Assembly: GCA_030544235.1 (NCBI GenBank)
Contig: CM060466.1
Location: 35,386,582-35,450,581 of the forward strand
Direction of reading: 5' to 3'
DNA length: 64,000 nucleotides
Source: Lepturacanthus savala
Taxonomy: Eukaryota > Chordata > Actinopteri > Scombriformes > Trichiuridae
The notes beneath the pieces are model-generated. The model worked only from the letters and a program-made list of their open reading frames with translations. It was not told the DNA's origin and did not search any database. The position numbers and the translations under genes are program-made. Below are positions 1 to 11,600 of the stretch, in pieces. Position 1 is the stretch's first letter; each line of letters opens with the position of its first letter.

Positions 1-60
1 ACTGAATCTTTTCATCAGAATAATGAAAAAAAAAACAAGTGAAATCATTTTGTCATTAAA

Positions 61-1107
61 CAAAGTTACCCGTTATTGTTGTTGATTTACTGTTTATTGT
101 TGTTGATTTACCGGTTATTGTTGTTGATTTACTGGTTATTATTGTTGATTTACCAGTTATTGTTGATTTAGCGGTTATTGTTGTTGATTTACTGATTATT
201 ATTGTTGATTTACCAGTTATTGTTGATTTACCGGTGATTGTTGATTTACTGATTATTATTGTTGATTTACTGATTATTATTGTTGATTTACCGGTTATTA
301 TTGTTGATTTACCGGTTATTGTTGATTTACCGGTGATTGTTGATTTACTGATTATTATTGTTGATTTACTGATTATTATTGTTGATTTACCGGTTATTAT
401 TGTTGATTTACCGGTTATTGTTGTTGATTTACCGGTTATTGTTGATTTACTGGTTATTGTTGTTGATTTACCGGTTATTGTTGTTGATTTACCGGTTATT
501 GTTGTTGATTTACCGGTTATTGTTGTTGATTTACCGGATATTATAGTTGATTTACTGGTTATTGTTGTTGATTTACTGGTTATTGCTGATTTACTGGTTA
601 TTGTTGTTGATTTACTGGTTATTGTTGTTGATTTACTGATTATTATTGTTGATTTACCAGTTATTGTTGATTTACCGGTTATTGTTGCTGATTTACTGAT
701 TATTATTGTTGATTTACCGGTTATTATTGTTGATTTACTGGTTATTGTTGTTGATTTACCGGTTATTGTTGATTTACCGGTTATTGTTGTTGATTTATCG
801 GTTATTGTTGTTGATTTACTGGTTATTATTGTTGATTTACCGGTTATTATTGTTGATTTTCCGGTTATTATTGTTGATTTACCGGTTATTGTTGTTGATT
901 TACCGGGTATTGTTGTTTATTTACCGGTTATTGTTGTTGATTTACCGGATATTATTGTTGATTTACTGGTTATTGTTGTTGATTTACTGGTTATTGTTGA
1001 TTTACTGGTTATTGTTGTTGATTTACTGGTTATTGTTGTTGATTTACCAGTCATTGTGGTTGATTTACCTTGTTGATTTACCGGTTACACGTTATTGCAT
1101 ACTTTAG
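61..1107. repeat. 18/21-bp minisatellite, first block
   Basis: Tandem copies of a unit containing GTTGATTTACCGGTTATT, in an 18-bp form and a 21-bp form with one extra TTG. C/T and G/A variants occur at the CCGG position. Both lengths are multiples of three and the unit lacks stops, so one plus frame stays open for 280 codons (234-1076) as a VDLPVIV-type repeat. The residue changes follow the DNA repeat, and there is no promoter, splice or domain signal, so I treat it as non-coding. Degenerate traces continue to about 1325. Confidence 0.93.
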
Positions 1108-1329
1108 CTAGGTTTATTGTGCATGTTGTGTGTTAAAGTGCCTTTTGATATTGACTGTAACTAATGTGTATTCTGGGTCACTGTTGTTTTTGTATGTTTT
1201 TCTTTAGTTTTCATAGTGTTTAAGAGATGGTGCGACAATAAATCATCTAAAAAATACATCAGTATGATGCTTGGCCACATTCATTGAACCAGTGCAGTTA
1301 CACAGGTTATTATTGTTTTACAGGTTATA
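1108..1329. other. Non-repetitive spacer inside the minisatellite
   Basis: AT-rich DNA with no recognisable gene. Short GGTTATTATTG traces near 1303-1325 suggest the minisatellite once ran through here. Confidence 0.5.
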
Positions 1330-1605
1330 ACTTAGCGCCTGTGTTAGAGACATAAAGACCTGGATGTCTGTTAATTATCTGTTACTCAACCCTGATAAAA
1401 CAGAAGTTATTATATTAGGCCCTAAAAGTGTTAGAGAGTCCCTATCTGAGCAGATAGTCACTCTGGATAATGTGAGGATAGCCTCCAGCAGATCCACAGT
1501 TAAAAACCTAGGAGTTTTATTTGAGCCAGACTTATCATTCAAAGCTCATATTAATCAAGCCTGTAGAACAGCCTTCTTTCACCTGCGTAACATAGCCAAA
1601 ATTAA
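1330..1605 (+). pseudogene. L2/Maui-like LINE reverse transcriptase fragment
   Basis: The plus frame at 1364-1605 reads a stretch typical of the C-terminal part of fish L2/CR1-type non-LTR reverse transcriptases: LLLNPDKTEVIILGP, then NLGVLFEPDLSFKAHI, then FFHLRNIAKI. The upstream bases (about 1340-1363) continue the same similarity in frame (KTWMSVNYL). No catalytic YxDD box, endonuclease or 3' tail is present, so this is only about 90 codons of a protein normally many hundreds long. Minisatellite sequence resumes directly after the last recognisable codon, so the fragment interrupts the array. The product would have been retrotransposon reverse transcriptase; this copy cannot function. Clade assignment rests on motif memory and could be off by one clade. 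Confidence 0.8.
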
Positions 1606-1795
1606 AATTATTGTTGATTAACTGGTTATTATTGTTGATTTACTGGTTATTGTTGATTTACTGCTTCTTTCTGTTGTTTTACTGCTTATTGTTGATTTAC
1701 CGGTTATTATTGTTGATTTACTGCTTCTTTCTGTTGATTTACTGCTTTTTTCTACTGATTTACTGCTTCTTTCTGCTGATTTACTGGTTGTGGTG
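1606..1795. repeat. 18/21-bp minisatellite, second block
   Basis: Continuation of the GTTGATTTACTGGTTATT array, with a divergent subtype in which CTGCTTCTTTCTGTTGATTT replaces the usual unit at about 1658-1785. The plus frame from 1611 stays open for 65 codons only because of the repeat. Confidence 0.88.
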
Positions 1796-2079
1796 CAGGA
1801 ATCTGTAGACCTCTGCTTCCCTCAGCAGTTGCATTTTACTCAATGAAATTTTTACTACTTTGCTGCACCAATAGCATTAGATATAGTGAGTGGAGGCAGG
1901 ACAGGTACGGTATGCAGAATAATGTTCTCATAGACTCAGACATCCTCAGCTAGCCAAGCAGAAAACACCTTTCCAGGCTGTAACAGGGAGAGATATGATG
2001 ATTATCACCTCAGCCCATTCTACTGAGCACAGAACCATGATGCATATTTGTTATAAAAGACTACATCCTTAATTAGATA
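1796..2079. other. No feature recognised
   Basis: Unremarkable sequence between the minisatellite and the next dispersed repeat; no ORF with recognisable similarity. Confidence 0.5.
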
Positions 2080-2545
2080 TAATCTTCCTCTGGTGATACT
2101 TTGCTGTTTACATCCATTATGTTAACAGGTCAGTTTTGACCCATTTTACCCATTTAGTTCTGACCCCACTTAAATCAGCTGTAAAATACACTACAAACTA
2201 TTATTTATCAACCAGTTAGTTTCTCATCTCTCAGTTACCTTGTTAGGTCCATTAACCATGAAAGTATTGGTTTTAATAGTTTTGTTCTGGGTCTCTGGGC
2301 CTTTTTTTGTCTGTATACCCCTCAATATCAATTTAAAATAAACATGGTAAAATTGCTTGTTTTGGTGCAGGTAAACTGGATAACAAGAAAAATGAAGAAG
2401 AGCTGCTGTCATTGTGTTGGCTGATTTTATTATTTATTAATGTAATTATTGCTTTTTAGTCTTATTTTATAACTGGGTCAAAAGGTCAGAATTTAAACCT
2501 GAGCATTTTATAATTTTGTGAAATTTGTTGTTTTATTTTGTTAAA
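2080..2545 (+). repeat. Dispersed repeat with an inverted relative at 50.3-51.8 kb
   Basis: 2083-2235 matches the reverse complement of about 51648-51785 over most of its length; the shared core includes AAATCAGCTGTAAAATACAC and TTATTTATCAACCAGTTAGT. 2441-2545 matches the reverse complement of about 50285-50395 (shared TTTTTAGTCTTATTTTATAA). The order is conserved, so the two loci are copies of one element, and the distal copy is longer. No coding capacity is seen, and the class is not identified. The 62-codon minus ORF at 2224-2412 is not recognised. Confidence 0.7.
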
Positions 2546-2829
2546 CCAGAGGGAAAAAAAACTTAATATAACAAATACATTTACCTGGTTATTAACACCT
2601 TCTTTTGAAAAGCATCTGTAATAAAAACCTGGAACTATGTCTATTTGGAGACTTAGCTATTAATTGGATTTACACAGTCCTTGTGCTCAAAGGAGCTCTA
2701 ACCTGTTCCCTCTAGGTCTATTTATCATTCTACCTCCCCTAAATGACTTAATGCAGTATATCTCAAAAACAACAGGTGTTTTCTGAATGATCTTGGGTTT
2801 AAATAAAGCTAACACCTGTGGGATAGTAG

Positions 2830-3164
2830 TATCCGGGTGTTATTCCCATCAATGCCTCCTTCAGGACCAGCACTGCCAGTGCAGGGCAGGGCTGGGTCCT
2901 GGTAATGAATCTGGCTGATCAGACACACCTAGCACACCAGCTGGGACTAAAAGGGGCTGGTGACCATTTCTCTCTGCTCTCTCCCTCTTGTTCTTACTTT
3001 CGTGCCTCACTTTATTATTTTGGAGCATGTTCCTTCATACTGACACACCCACTACATTCCCTGCACTTCATTCTCCCTCCTGCATATTTGATTACTTTAA
3101 ATAAACTTTTGAAGTATACTTTTGTTGTTCTCTCATTATGTTATGGTATTATATTGAGTGACAG
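2830..3164 (+). mobile_element. Possible LTR-like fragment
   Basis: A compact segment with a CTGATCAGACACACCTAG-type stretch, an ACTAAAAGGGGCTGG stretch, a pyrimidine tract and an AATAAA polyadenylation signal near 3106, resembling solo LTRs of fish gypsy elements. I could not find matching target-site duplications or define the ends, so the call is tentative. The 119-codon ORF at 2905-3264 overlaps it and is unrecognised. Confidence 0.3.
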
Positions 3165-5178
3165 AATCAATTTAAAATGTACAGTGTTAAAGTACATCCA
3201 GCTAGAATCAAGCAAAAAAGTGAAAAAATTTGCTCCGCCCCCCCAAAAAAAACCATCAATTTAGGTTGAAAACCAGCTGTAAATCATGTGTTAGTAGTTC
3301 AGTTTATCTGTGGATAAAACAGTAAAATAAAGTCTGATCAGTAATTACATCAAACGTCAGAATTACAAGGTGAACCAGACCACTTTTACAGATGTTTTAG
3401 TCTCAAAAATTGCAATAATAATTATATATAATTACATTTCCTCTACAATGTGCTAAATAACAATTATCTAAAAGTACCATGATAGATTATATATAATAAT
3501 ACTATATAATATCCTATATAATAATAATTATCTATCTATTTATGGGCGATAGATATAAGTATCTATCTATTTATATGCATTGAGCTGGGCTGTGTGTAAA
3601 GCTGGACGTGAGGAGAAACAGTCAATGATATCTGAGATCCTATTGGTCAGTTTGGATGATTGACACCTCTATGGAAGCGTCAGAGCCAATAGAATCGAGT
3701 CATGTGATCTAATTTGACGTATCATGCACCGTAGGGACACGCCAGGGCGTGTTTTACAAAGATAGGTGATACGGAGCGACTTCACACTCAATAATCTGGT
3801 CTCTGACTTCAGAAACAGCGTGGATTGAATAAAAATGACTTCAAAATGATGAAGAAGGTTTAGAAACAGCAGATTGCAGCGTTTATGAGTCCAACACTAT
3901 TTTTTTTTTTTTTTTTAATAGCAGAGATAAGATAATTTATCGTTGTATCAGTAAAAAGAATAGGGATTTTTGGCGGTTCATAGAAAGACTGAGGAGTGAG
4001 TGTTGGTCTTATAGAGACAAGCTTAGTACCTCTGTGTAGATCAGAGTGGGAGCTTTCTACCGAGCTTTCTCTTCGACACCCTGTTTACTGATGGAGAATA
4101 CGCTGTTAGAGAAATATGATCATGAAAATACAGAAAGTTACTGATTCATGTTTTCACTATGTGCTCATATTATTGTTTGTGGTTGAAATGATGTTTAGTT
4201 AATCTAATAGTGGTTGACATAAACTTGTAGCTGAGTTTCTTGTTGACATTTTGGTGTGTTACATGAACATATTGGTACTTTCTAGTCAGCGGATTTTTAT
4301 TTATGAAAGAAATCCCCCGCTGGTGGGGCCCTAAAGTGGAACAGGTTAAAATGGAGCACTAAGGAACAAGATTGGTGAAATAAAGTGGGAGTTTGTAAAT
4401 GTTAATGACTCTGAATGAACTGCGTCTGTTTAAAAGCCTGGTCTGGATCAGCTGTTCAAAATAAGAGCTCTATTGATGAAGTGTGTTGGAAATGCAGCGT
4501 GTATTCTGTCAGGTTTGGGGTGGTATCTATATATTTTAGGGGTGCCATAGAGTCTAAGATGAAGCTGAAAGGCAGAGCTCAGGGACAGTGGAACCCCTAA
4601 GTGCAGTTACAGTACTATCTTCCTTGGTGTTATAGAGTTGGCAAACATCCCTGATGGATTGGGCAGCTCTATCATTTGTCATGGTGGGGTGGCGAGGCAC
4701 TTCTCTAACACTAGAAGTGCACTAGAAGGTTCAGACCCCAACCAGAGAAGTTTTTCTGTTAGTTTCTGTGTTAGCAGAAATACTCAGAGCTATCTCTTCC
4801 TGATTCCATGACAAAAGGCATATTTAAACAGGGTTAATATGTAACACCCTAACCCTCTAATTGCTAATGGATAATGCAAACTCTACTTAATCTCCTTGTT
4901 TCCTCCCTTGCTGCTTCGAGCTGCGTTTAGCCCTTTGTATTGTCTTCAGTTTTCTGTCTCTTCTTGGCATTAATCATAAGGTAATCCGATGCTAATCTCC
5001 CTCTCTACAAGTGCAAGTTAATCCAAGCTAATGGGTTGTTGTAAAGGCATTTTCAATAAAAAAATATACTAATGATTTCTATTAAAGATTTTACTACAGC
5101 ACAAGGTCAGTTAGCTCAATCTAGCACAGGGACAGGCCTTAGAAGGCCTTATAAAGCCACATAGAAAATAGTCTATAC
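3165..5178. other. No gene recognised; AT-rich and simple-sequence DNA
   Basis: Contains TATATAATAAT-type and ATCTATCTATTTAT-type low-complexity sequence at 3420-3560 and a T-run at 3901-3917. The segment at 3570-4090 is less AT-rich and looks like part of an old dispersed repeat that I cannot classify. No reading frame resembles a known protein. Confidence 0.5.
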
Positions 5179-6118
5179 CAGTGACTTTCAACCTATGGGC
5201 CATGGCCCTCTAGTGGACCACAGAGGTATTGCAGGTGGGCTGTGAAATCCTTTTCTAAACATTTAAATATCATAGCTGTGTGTGCCTATGTGCCCAAAAA
5301 TAAAACAAAGTTCTATCCTGAAATGTATGTATTGCTGAGTATGTCTTTCAGAGTATATCTTTCAAAGTAAAAGCTGAGCTTGGTTGTTATTGGCTGTTGA
5401 TAGAACGGTAAAGTCAGGATAACAGCTCGTTCGTTATCGTAGCTACGCTGTCGACGCAGACCTTGTTCATTCTTAGTTCTGTGTAGAGGGAACGTGTTGG
5501 TCTGATGAATCAATGCTTCCTCTTCACAGTGGAAACAGAACACCAGGTAAAAAAACGAAAGAAAGTCCAGCACAAAACAGAAAACCAGGCAAAAAACACA
5601 TAAATAACATATATTCTGGACTGGATGTACCAGACTTTTTTCTTTTGCCATTTTTTTTTCTTTCATCCTTGTACCAGGATGTAGCGTGTGTGTATTGGCG
5701 AGTATCGACATCAAAGAGAAAATGATTTTATTGCAAAGTTTGAAGAGCAGGCGAGAAAAAAAAAACAGCCAAAACACACATTTCCCCTTATGTAACACAT
5801 ATTCTGGACTGTTTGTACCAGACGTTTTTCTTGTTTCGCCTGTTTTTCTTTCGGTTTTGGACTTTTTTTCCTGGTCCTAATCCACCTTCAGTCAACCAGG
5901 ATGCAGCGTGTATGATTGTAGCTCATTGGTATCAAAGAAAAATTATTTTATCAAACAAATCTTGAAGTAGAAGCGACAGAGAAGCCATTTTTTACATTAA
6001 AATATCAAAGTGGTCTAAAAATGCATTCATTTGCTTCTGTATTGTTTATTGGGTCAGAGGTCAGCCGCAGACATTTAGGAGATTTCCAAGTGGAGCTGGA
6101 AAAGGTTGGGAACCCCTG
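5179..6118. mobile_element. Non-autonomous hAT (Charlie-like) DNA transposon
   Basis: The left end CAGTGACTTTCAACC and the right end GGTTGGGAACCCCTG are the imperfect inverted termini typical of hAT elements. The left terminal sequence continues with the GGGCCATGGCCC... GTGGACC... TATTGCAGGTGGGC pattern of Charlie-like ends. The left flank GTCTATAC (5171-5178) has a degraded partner GTCTACAG directly right (6119-6126) and an exact copy at 6126-6133, consistent with an 8-bp target duplication. The interior holds two diverged direct copies of a roughly 200-bp unit (about 5570-5745 and 5748-5975). No transposase similarity is seen; the 161-codon minus ORF at 5313-5798 is not recognised. Confidence 0.72.
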
Positions 6119-6176
6119 GTCTACAGTCTATACATACATGCAAAAGGAAAAAACTGTATTTTTTTGTATTTGTTTT

Positions 6177-6208
6177 TATACACACACACACACACCACAC
6201 ACATACAT
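6177..6208. repeat. (CA)n microsatellite
   Basis: Short ACACACAC run, interrupted, grading into ACATACATATG. Confidence 0.9.
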
Positions 6209-6350
6209 ATGAACATATGGGATGAGGGTAGACTGCCTCACCCCGTTACGGCACCCCTGGGTACTATTCTCCCCCAGATGTGTGCTGTGCTAAAAAACTC
6301 ATAAGTCCATTCGTTTGGGAGGACATCACTCCCTTTCTGGATATCAGCGC

Positions 6351-7965
6351 TCACAGAAAGCGTCTCTCTGATGGAGGATCAGGTATATCTGCCTCAGGAA
6401 TGGGGGTGCCCCCAGGGGCTACAATGGCATCAATACTGTCGTCTTCCTGAAAATCCCCACTGCCAACCATGGAAGCCGGTGTGGGTGCTGGTGCTGAATT
6501 TAGTAGGAGTTGGTTGACATGTCTCCTCCACTTGCGACCGTCAGCAGTCTGGAGGGTATACGAGACAGGACCACTCTGTGCCACAATGGCCGCCTGCACC
6601 CACTGTGGACCAGCACTGTAGTTCCTGGCCCACACGTGGTCACCAGGAGAGAAGTTCCTTTCCTGTCTGTTTGCATTGCTGGATCTGTTTCTCTTGTTGC
6701 CTTTGAACAGTGTCTCTTATAGCAGCGGGTTTTAGCAGATCAAAATGAGTCTGCAGGTCCTTCTTGAACATCAGGGATACTGGAGAGGACTTGGTGGTAG
6801 CATGGGGAGTATTTCTGTAAGTTAACAGAAAACGGTGCAACCGCTGATGGAAGGACCCCTGACCCTGGGAGGACTTCAGCTGGGGCCTGTTGTCAGAGAC
6901 CAACTGCATGGGACATCAGAAATGACTGAACATTTCACCAATTTTCTCAATGGTTTTGACTACAGTGGTGGATTTCATGACTTCTATCTCAGGCCATTTG
7001 CTATGGGCATCCACAGCAATCAGTATCATATGCCCTTCCACTGGTCCCGCGAAATCTACATGGACCCACTGCCATAGATCTTCTGGGTACTCCCAGGGGT
7101 GAAGGGGCACTAAATAGGGAATGTTCCGGATCCTCTGACATGACGTGTGCAGGGCTTGACCACACTCTCTATCTCTCGGTCCACTCCTGGCCACCAAATG
7201 ACTGCCAACTCCTTGCCAATTCCTTCATGGGCAAAATTCCACTATGGCCTCTGCATGCAGTTGTTGCAGAACAGCCCTGCATAGTGTTGGTGGAATGACA
7301 ACCCTCCCTCCCCACAGCAAGCAGCCTGACTATATTGACAGTTCTGTCCTCCTTGACAGGTAAGGCTGAAAACATGGAACACTGCTTACGGAATGGCCCC
7401 ATCATCATTACCACATCCATGACTCCCGCCAACACTGGATCCATACGAGTTGCCCTCTTCACCTGTGCAGCTGTGACAGACGCACCCTCCACCTGGCTGA
7501 AGTAGAAAATATCTGCACAGGTCTCAGGTTTGGTAACAGGCAGTAGAAGCCTGGATAAGCATGTTGGTGTTGGTCTGCGTTGTGATATTTGATCTCATAC
7601 TAATGGGCTGATAACAGCATGGCCCAACGCTGCATACAGCTTGCTGCCAATGATGGTATGCGTGTGAGTGTGGCTCCAGGATTGTAGTGAGAGGTCTGTG
7701 ATCAGTAGGGAGGGTGAACCACTGCTCATATGGATATTTGTAAAAATGCAGAATTTCAAAGACAATGCTCAGTGCTTATCTTTCTATCTGTGCATAATTA
7801 GGGTTAGGGTTAGCTTTATTCAATGTTCGCCACACAAAGGCAATAGGTTTCTTTTCCCCATTCGGCAGTATGTGGGAAATGACGGCTCCTACTTCATAGA
7901 GAGAAGCACATATCAAGCAAGTTGTATGGGCAGAGAGGGGTCAAAGTGTGTAACCACCCCCGACT
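6351..7965 (-). pseudogene. Ty3/gypsy pol remnant: RNase H, integrase, C-terminal tail
   Basis: Read right to left on the minus strand, the domains follow Ty3/gypsy pol order. RNase H begins near 7965 (VVTHFDPSLPIQL) and includes FTLPTDHRPLTTI near 7680-7720. The linker and H2C2 zinc-binding region lie at about 7140-7500 (GHSGILPMKELARS, then CQRIRN). The integrase core follows with LWQWVHVDFAGP and VDAHSKWPEI (6916-7197), then FLLTYRNTPHATTKSSP at 6640-6909, then the integrase C-terminal region (6351-6635). Several frame changes and stops separate these blocks, so the gene is dead. Upstream reverse transcriptase, protease, gag and LTRs were not found here. The wording of the integrase resembles K02A2.6-type gypsy elements (family knowledge). 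A 16-bp telomere-like run lies inside the RNase H domain. Confidence 0.9.
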
Positions 7966-8411
7966 TCATCATCATGAAGACATATCTATAATTTGGACCC
8001 CAGAGATGCTCTAGGATTCTCTCTTATTTTGGAATAAAACTCTTAGTGCACATGAGACATGTCAGATGGTGATTTCTTTCATCAGCACATCAGAAACATC
8101 ATGGCATTAAAAATAATTTACCTTAAACAGCCCTATTTAAACATTAAAAACATATCTACCTCAGTGAAAGTATGGAGGGGGCAAAGGATGCCTCTGGACA
8201 CCTGAGGATACCTGAGGACACTTTATATGGTTTCAGGCATAAGTGCAATTACCTGTGAGAAAAGGTGCATTCTCACATTGATGCAGTACACCCAGGCACA
8301 AACACACACACACACATTTGTTGAGGGAGTCAGTCATAGATAACAAACATCACATTAATAAAGGCCTTACTCATCTCTGCTCCCTCTGCTATTCTTTCTA
8401 CACTCTCCATA

Positions 8412-8413
<2 letters not shown>
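7966..8413. other. No gene recognised
   Basis: AT-rich DNA between the gypsy remnant and a CT microsatellite, with a short (CA)n at about 8303-8316. No recognisable coding. Confidence 0.5.

Positions 8414-8478
<65 letters not shown>
8414..8478. repeat. (CT)n microsatellite
   Basis: About 32 uninterrupted CT dinucleotides. The 60-codon SLSLSL frame across it is repeat-derived. Confidence 0.97.
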
Positions 8479-8481
<3 letters not shown>

Positions 8482-8633
8482 TATGCTATTGTCTCTGTAA
8501 CCCCCTCCCACCACCACCACCTCTTTCTCTTCGATAAACTTTGTGAGGTCGGGTAATTAGTCATTTTCTTTTTGTTATTTTTTAGAAGGGAGCAGCTGAC
8601 TTCAGATTAGAGCAAACCAGTCCTTTACAGATA

Positions 8634-11600
8634 TTGTATTGAATTGTATTGTATTGTGTTGTGTTGTATTTTATTGTGTTGTGTTTTATAGTATTCGTAT
8701 TGGATCGTATGCATCATATTATGTTGTATTGTGTTGTTTTGTATTGTATTGTGTTGTGTTGAATTATATTGTATTGTGTTGTATTGTATTGTGTTGTATT
8801 GCATTGGATTGAATTGGATTGTGTTGTATTGTATTGTATTGCATCATATTGTGTTGTATTGTGTTGTTTTGTATTGTATCATATTGTGTTTTATTGTATT
8901 GTATTGTATTGTATTGTGTTGTATTATATTGTGTTGTATCATATTGTGTTGTATTGTATTGTGTTGTGTTGTATTGTATTGTATTGTATCGTATTGTGTT
9001 GTATCATATTGTGTTGTATTGTATTGTGTTGTATTGTGTTGTATTGTATTGTATTGTATCGTATTGTGTTGTATCATATTGTGTTTGTTGTATTGTGTTG
9101 TATTGTGTTGTTTTGTATTGTATTGTATCGTGTTGTGTTGAATTGTATTGTATTGTATTGTATTGTGTTGTACTTTATTGTATTGTATTGTATTGTATCG
9201 TGTTGTATTGTATTGTATCGTATCGTATCGTATTGCATTGTATTGTATTGTGTTGTATTGTATTGTATCGTATTGTGTTGTGTTGTATTGTATCGTATTG
9301 TGTTGTATTGTATTGTATTGTATTGTATTGTATTGTATCATAGTGTGATGAATTGTATTGTATCGTATTGTGTTGAATTGTATTGTGTTGTATTGTATTG
9401 TATCATATTGTGTTGAATTGTATTGTATCGTATTGTGTTGAATTGTATTGTATCGTATTGTGTTGTTTTGTATTGTATTGTAACGTATTGTGTTGTATCC
9501 TATTGTGTTGTATTGTATTGTGTTGTATCATATTGTGTTGTATTGTATTGTATTGTGTTGTATTGTATCATATTATGTTGTATCGTATTGTGTTGTGTTG
9601 AATTATATTGTATTGTATTGTATTGCATTGGATTGAATTGGATTGTGTTGTATTGTATTGTATTGCATCATATTGTGTTGTATTGTGTTGTTTTGTATTG
9701 TATCATATTGTGTTTTATTGTATTGTATTGTATTGTATTGTGTTGTATCATATTGTATTGTGTTGCATTATATTGTGTTGTATCATATTGTGTTGTATTG
9801 TATTGTGTTGTGTTGTATTGTATTGTATTGTATCGTATTGTGTTGTATCATATTGTGTTGTATTGTATTGTGTTGTATTGTGTTGTATTGCATTGTATTG
9901 TATCGTATTGTGTTGTACTTTATTGTATTGTATTGTATTGTATTGTATCGTGTTGTATTGTATTGTATTGTATCGTATTGTATTGTATTGTATTGTGTTG
10001 TATTGTATTGTATTGTATTGTATCGTATTGTGTTGTGTTGTATTGTATCGTATTGTGTTGTATTGTATTGTATTGCGTTGTATTGTATTGTATCGTAGTG
10101 TGATGAATTGTATTGTATCGTATTGTGTTGAATTGTATTGTGTTGTATTGTATTGTATCATATTGTGTTGAATTATATTGTATCGTATTGTGTTGAATTG
10201 TATTGTGTTGTTTTGTATTGTATTGTAACGTATTGTGTTGTATCCTATTGTGTTGTATTGTATTGCGTTGTATTGTATTGTATCGTATTGTGTTGTATTG
10301 TATTGTATTGTGTTGTATTGTATTGTATTGTACTGTATTGTATCGTATTGTGTTGTATTGTATTGTATTGTGTTGTATTGTATTGCTTCGTATTGTATTG
10401 TATTGTATTGTAACATATTGTGTTGTATCATATTGTGTTGTATTGTATTGTATCGTATTGTGTTGTATTTTATTGTATTGTGTTGTATTGTATTGTATCG
10501 TATTGTGTTGTATTGTATTGTGTTGTATTGTGTTGCATTGTGTTGTATTGTATTGTATTGTATCGTATCGTATTGTATTGTATTGTATTGTGTCGTATTG
10601 TATCATATTGTGTTGTATCGTATTGTGTTGTGTTGAATTATATTGTATTGTGTTGTATTGTATTGTATTGTATTGCATTGGATTGAATTGGATTGTGTTG
10701 TATTGTATTGTATTGCATCATATTGTGTTGTATTGTGTTGTTTTGTATTGTATCATATTTTGTTTTATTGCATTGTATTGTATTGTATTGTGTTGTATCC
10801 TATTGTATTGTGTTGTATTATATTGTGTTGTATCATATTGTGTTGTATTGTATTGTGTTGTGTTGTATTGTATTGTATTGTATTGTATTGTGTTGTATCA
10901 TATTGTGTTGTATTGTATTGTGTTGTATTGTGTTGTATTGTATTGTATCGTATTGTGTTGTATCATATTGTGTTTGTTGTATTGTGTTGTATTGTGTTGT
11001 TTTGTATTGTATTGTATCGTGTTGTGTTGAATTGTATTGTATTGTATTGTATTGTGTTGTACTTTATTGTATTGTATTGTATTGTATTGTATTGTATTGT
11101 ATCGTGTTGTATTGTATTGTATTGTATTATATCGTATTGTATTGTATTGAATTGTGTTGTATTGTATTGTATCGTATTGTGTTGCGTTGTATTGTATCGT
11201 ATTGTTTTGTATTGTATGGTATTGCGTTGTATTGTATTGTATCGTAGTGTTATGAATTGTATTGTATCGTATTGTGTTGAATTGTCTTGTGTTATATTGT
11301 ATTGTATCATATTGTGATGAATTGTATTGTATCGTATTGTGTTGAATTGTATTGTATCATATTGTGTTGTTTTGTATTGTATTGTAACGTATTGTGTTGT
11401 ATCCTATTGTGTTGTATTGTATTGTGTTGTATTGTATTGTATTGTACTGTATTGTATCGTATTGTGTTGTATTGTATTGTATTGTGTTGTATTGTATTGC
11501 ATCGTATTGTATTGTATTGTATTGTAACATATTGTGTTGTATCATATTGTGTTGTATTGTATTGTATCATATTGTGTTGAATTGTATTGTATCGTATTGT

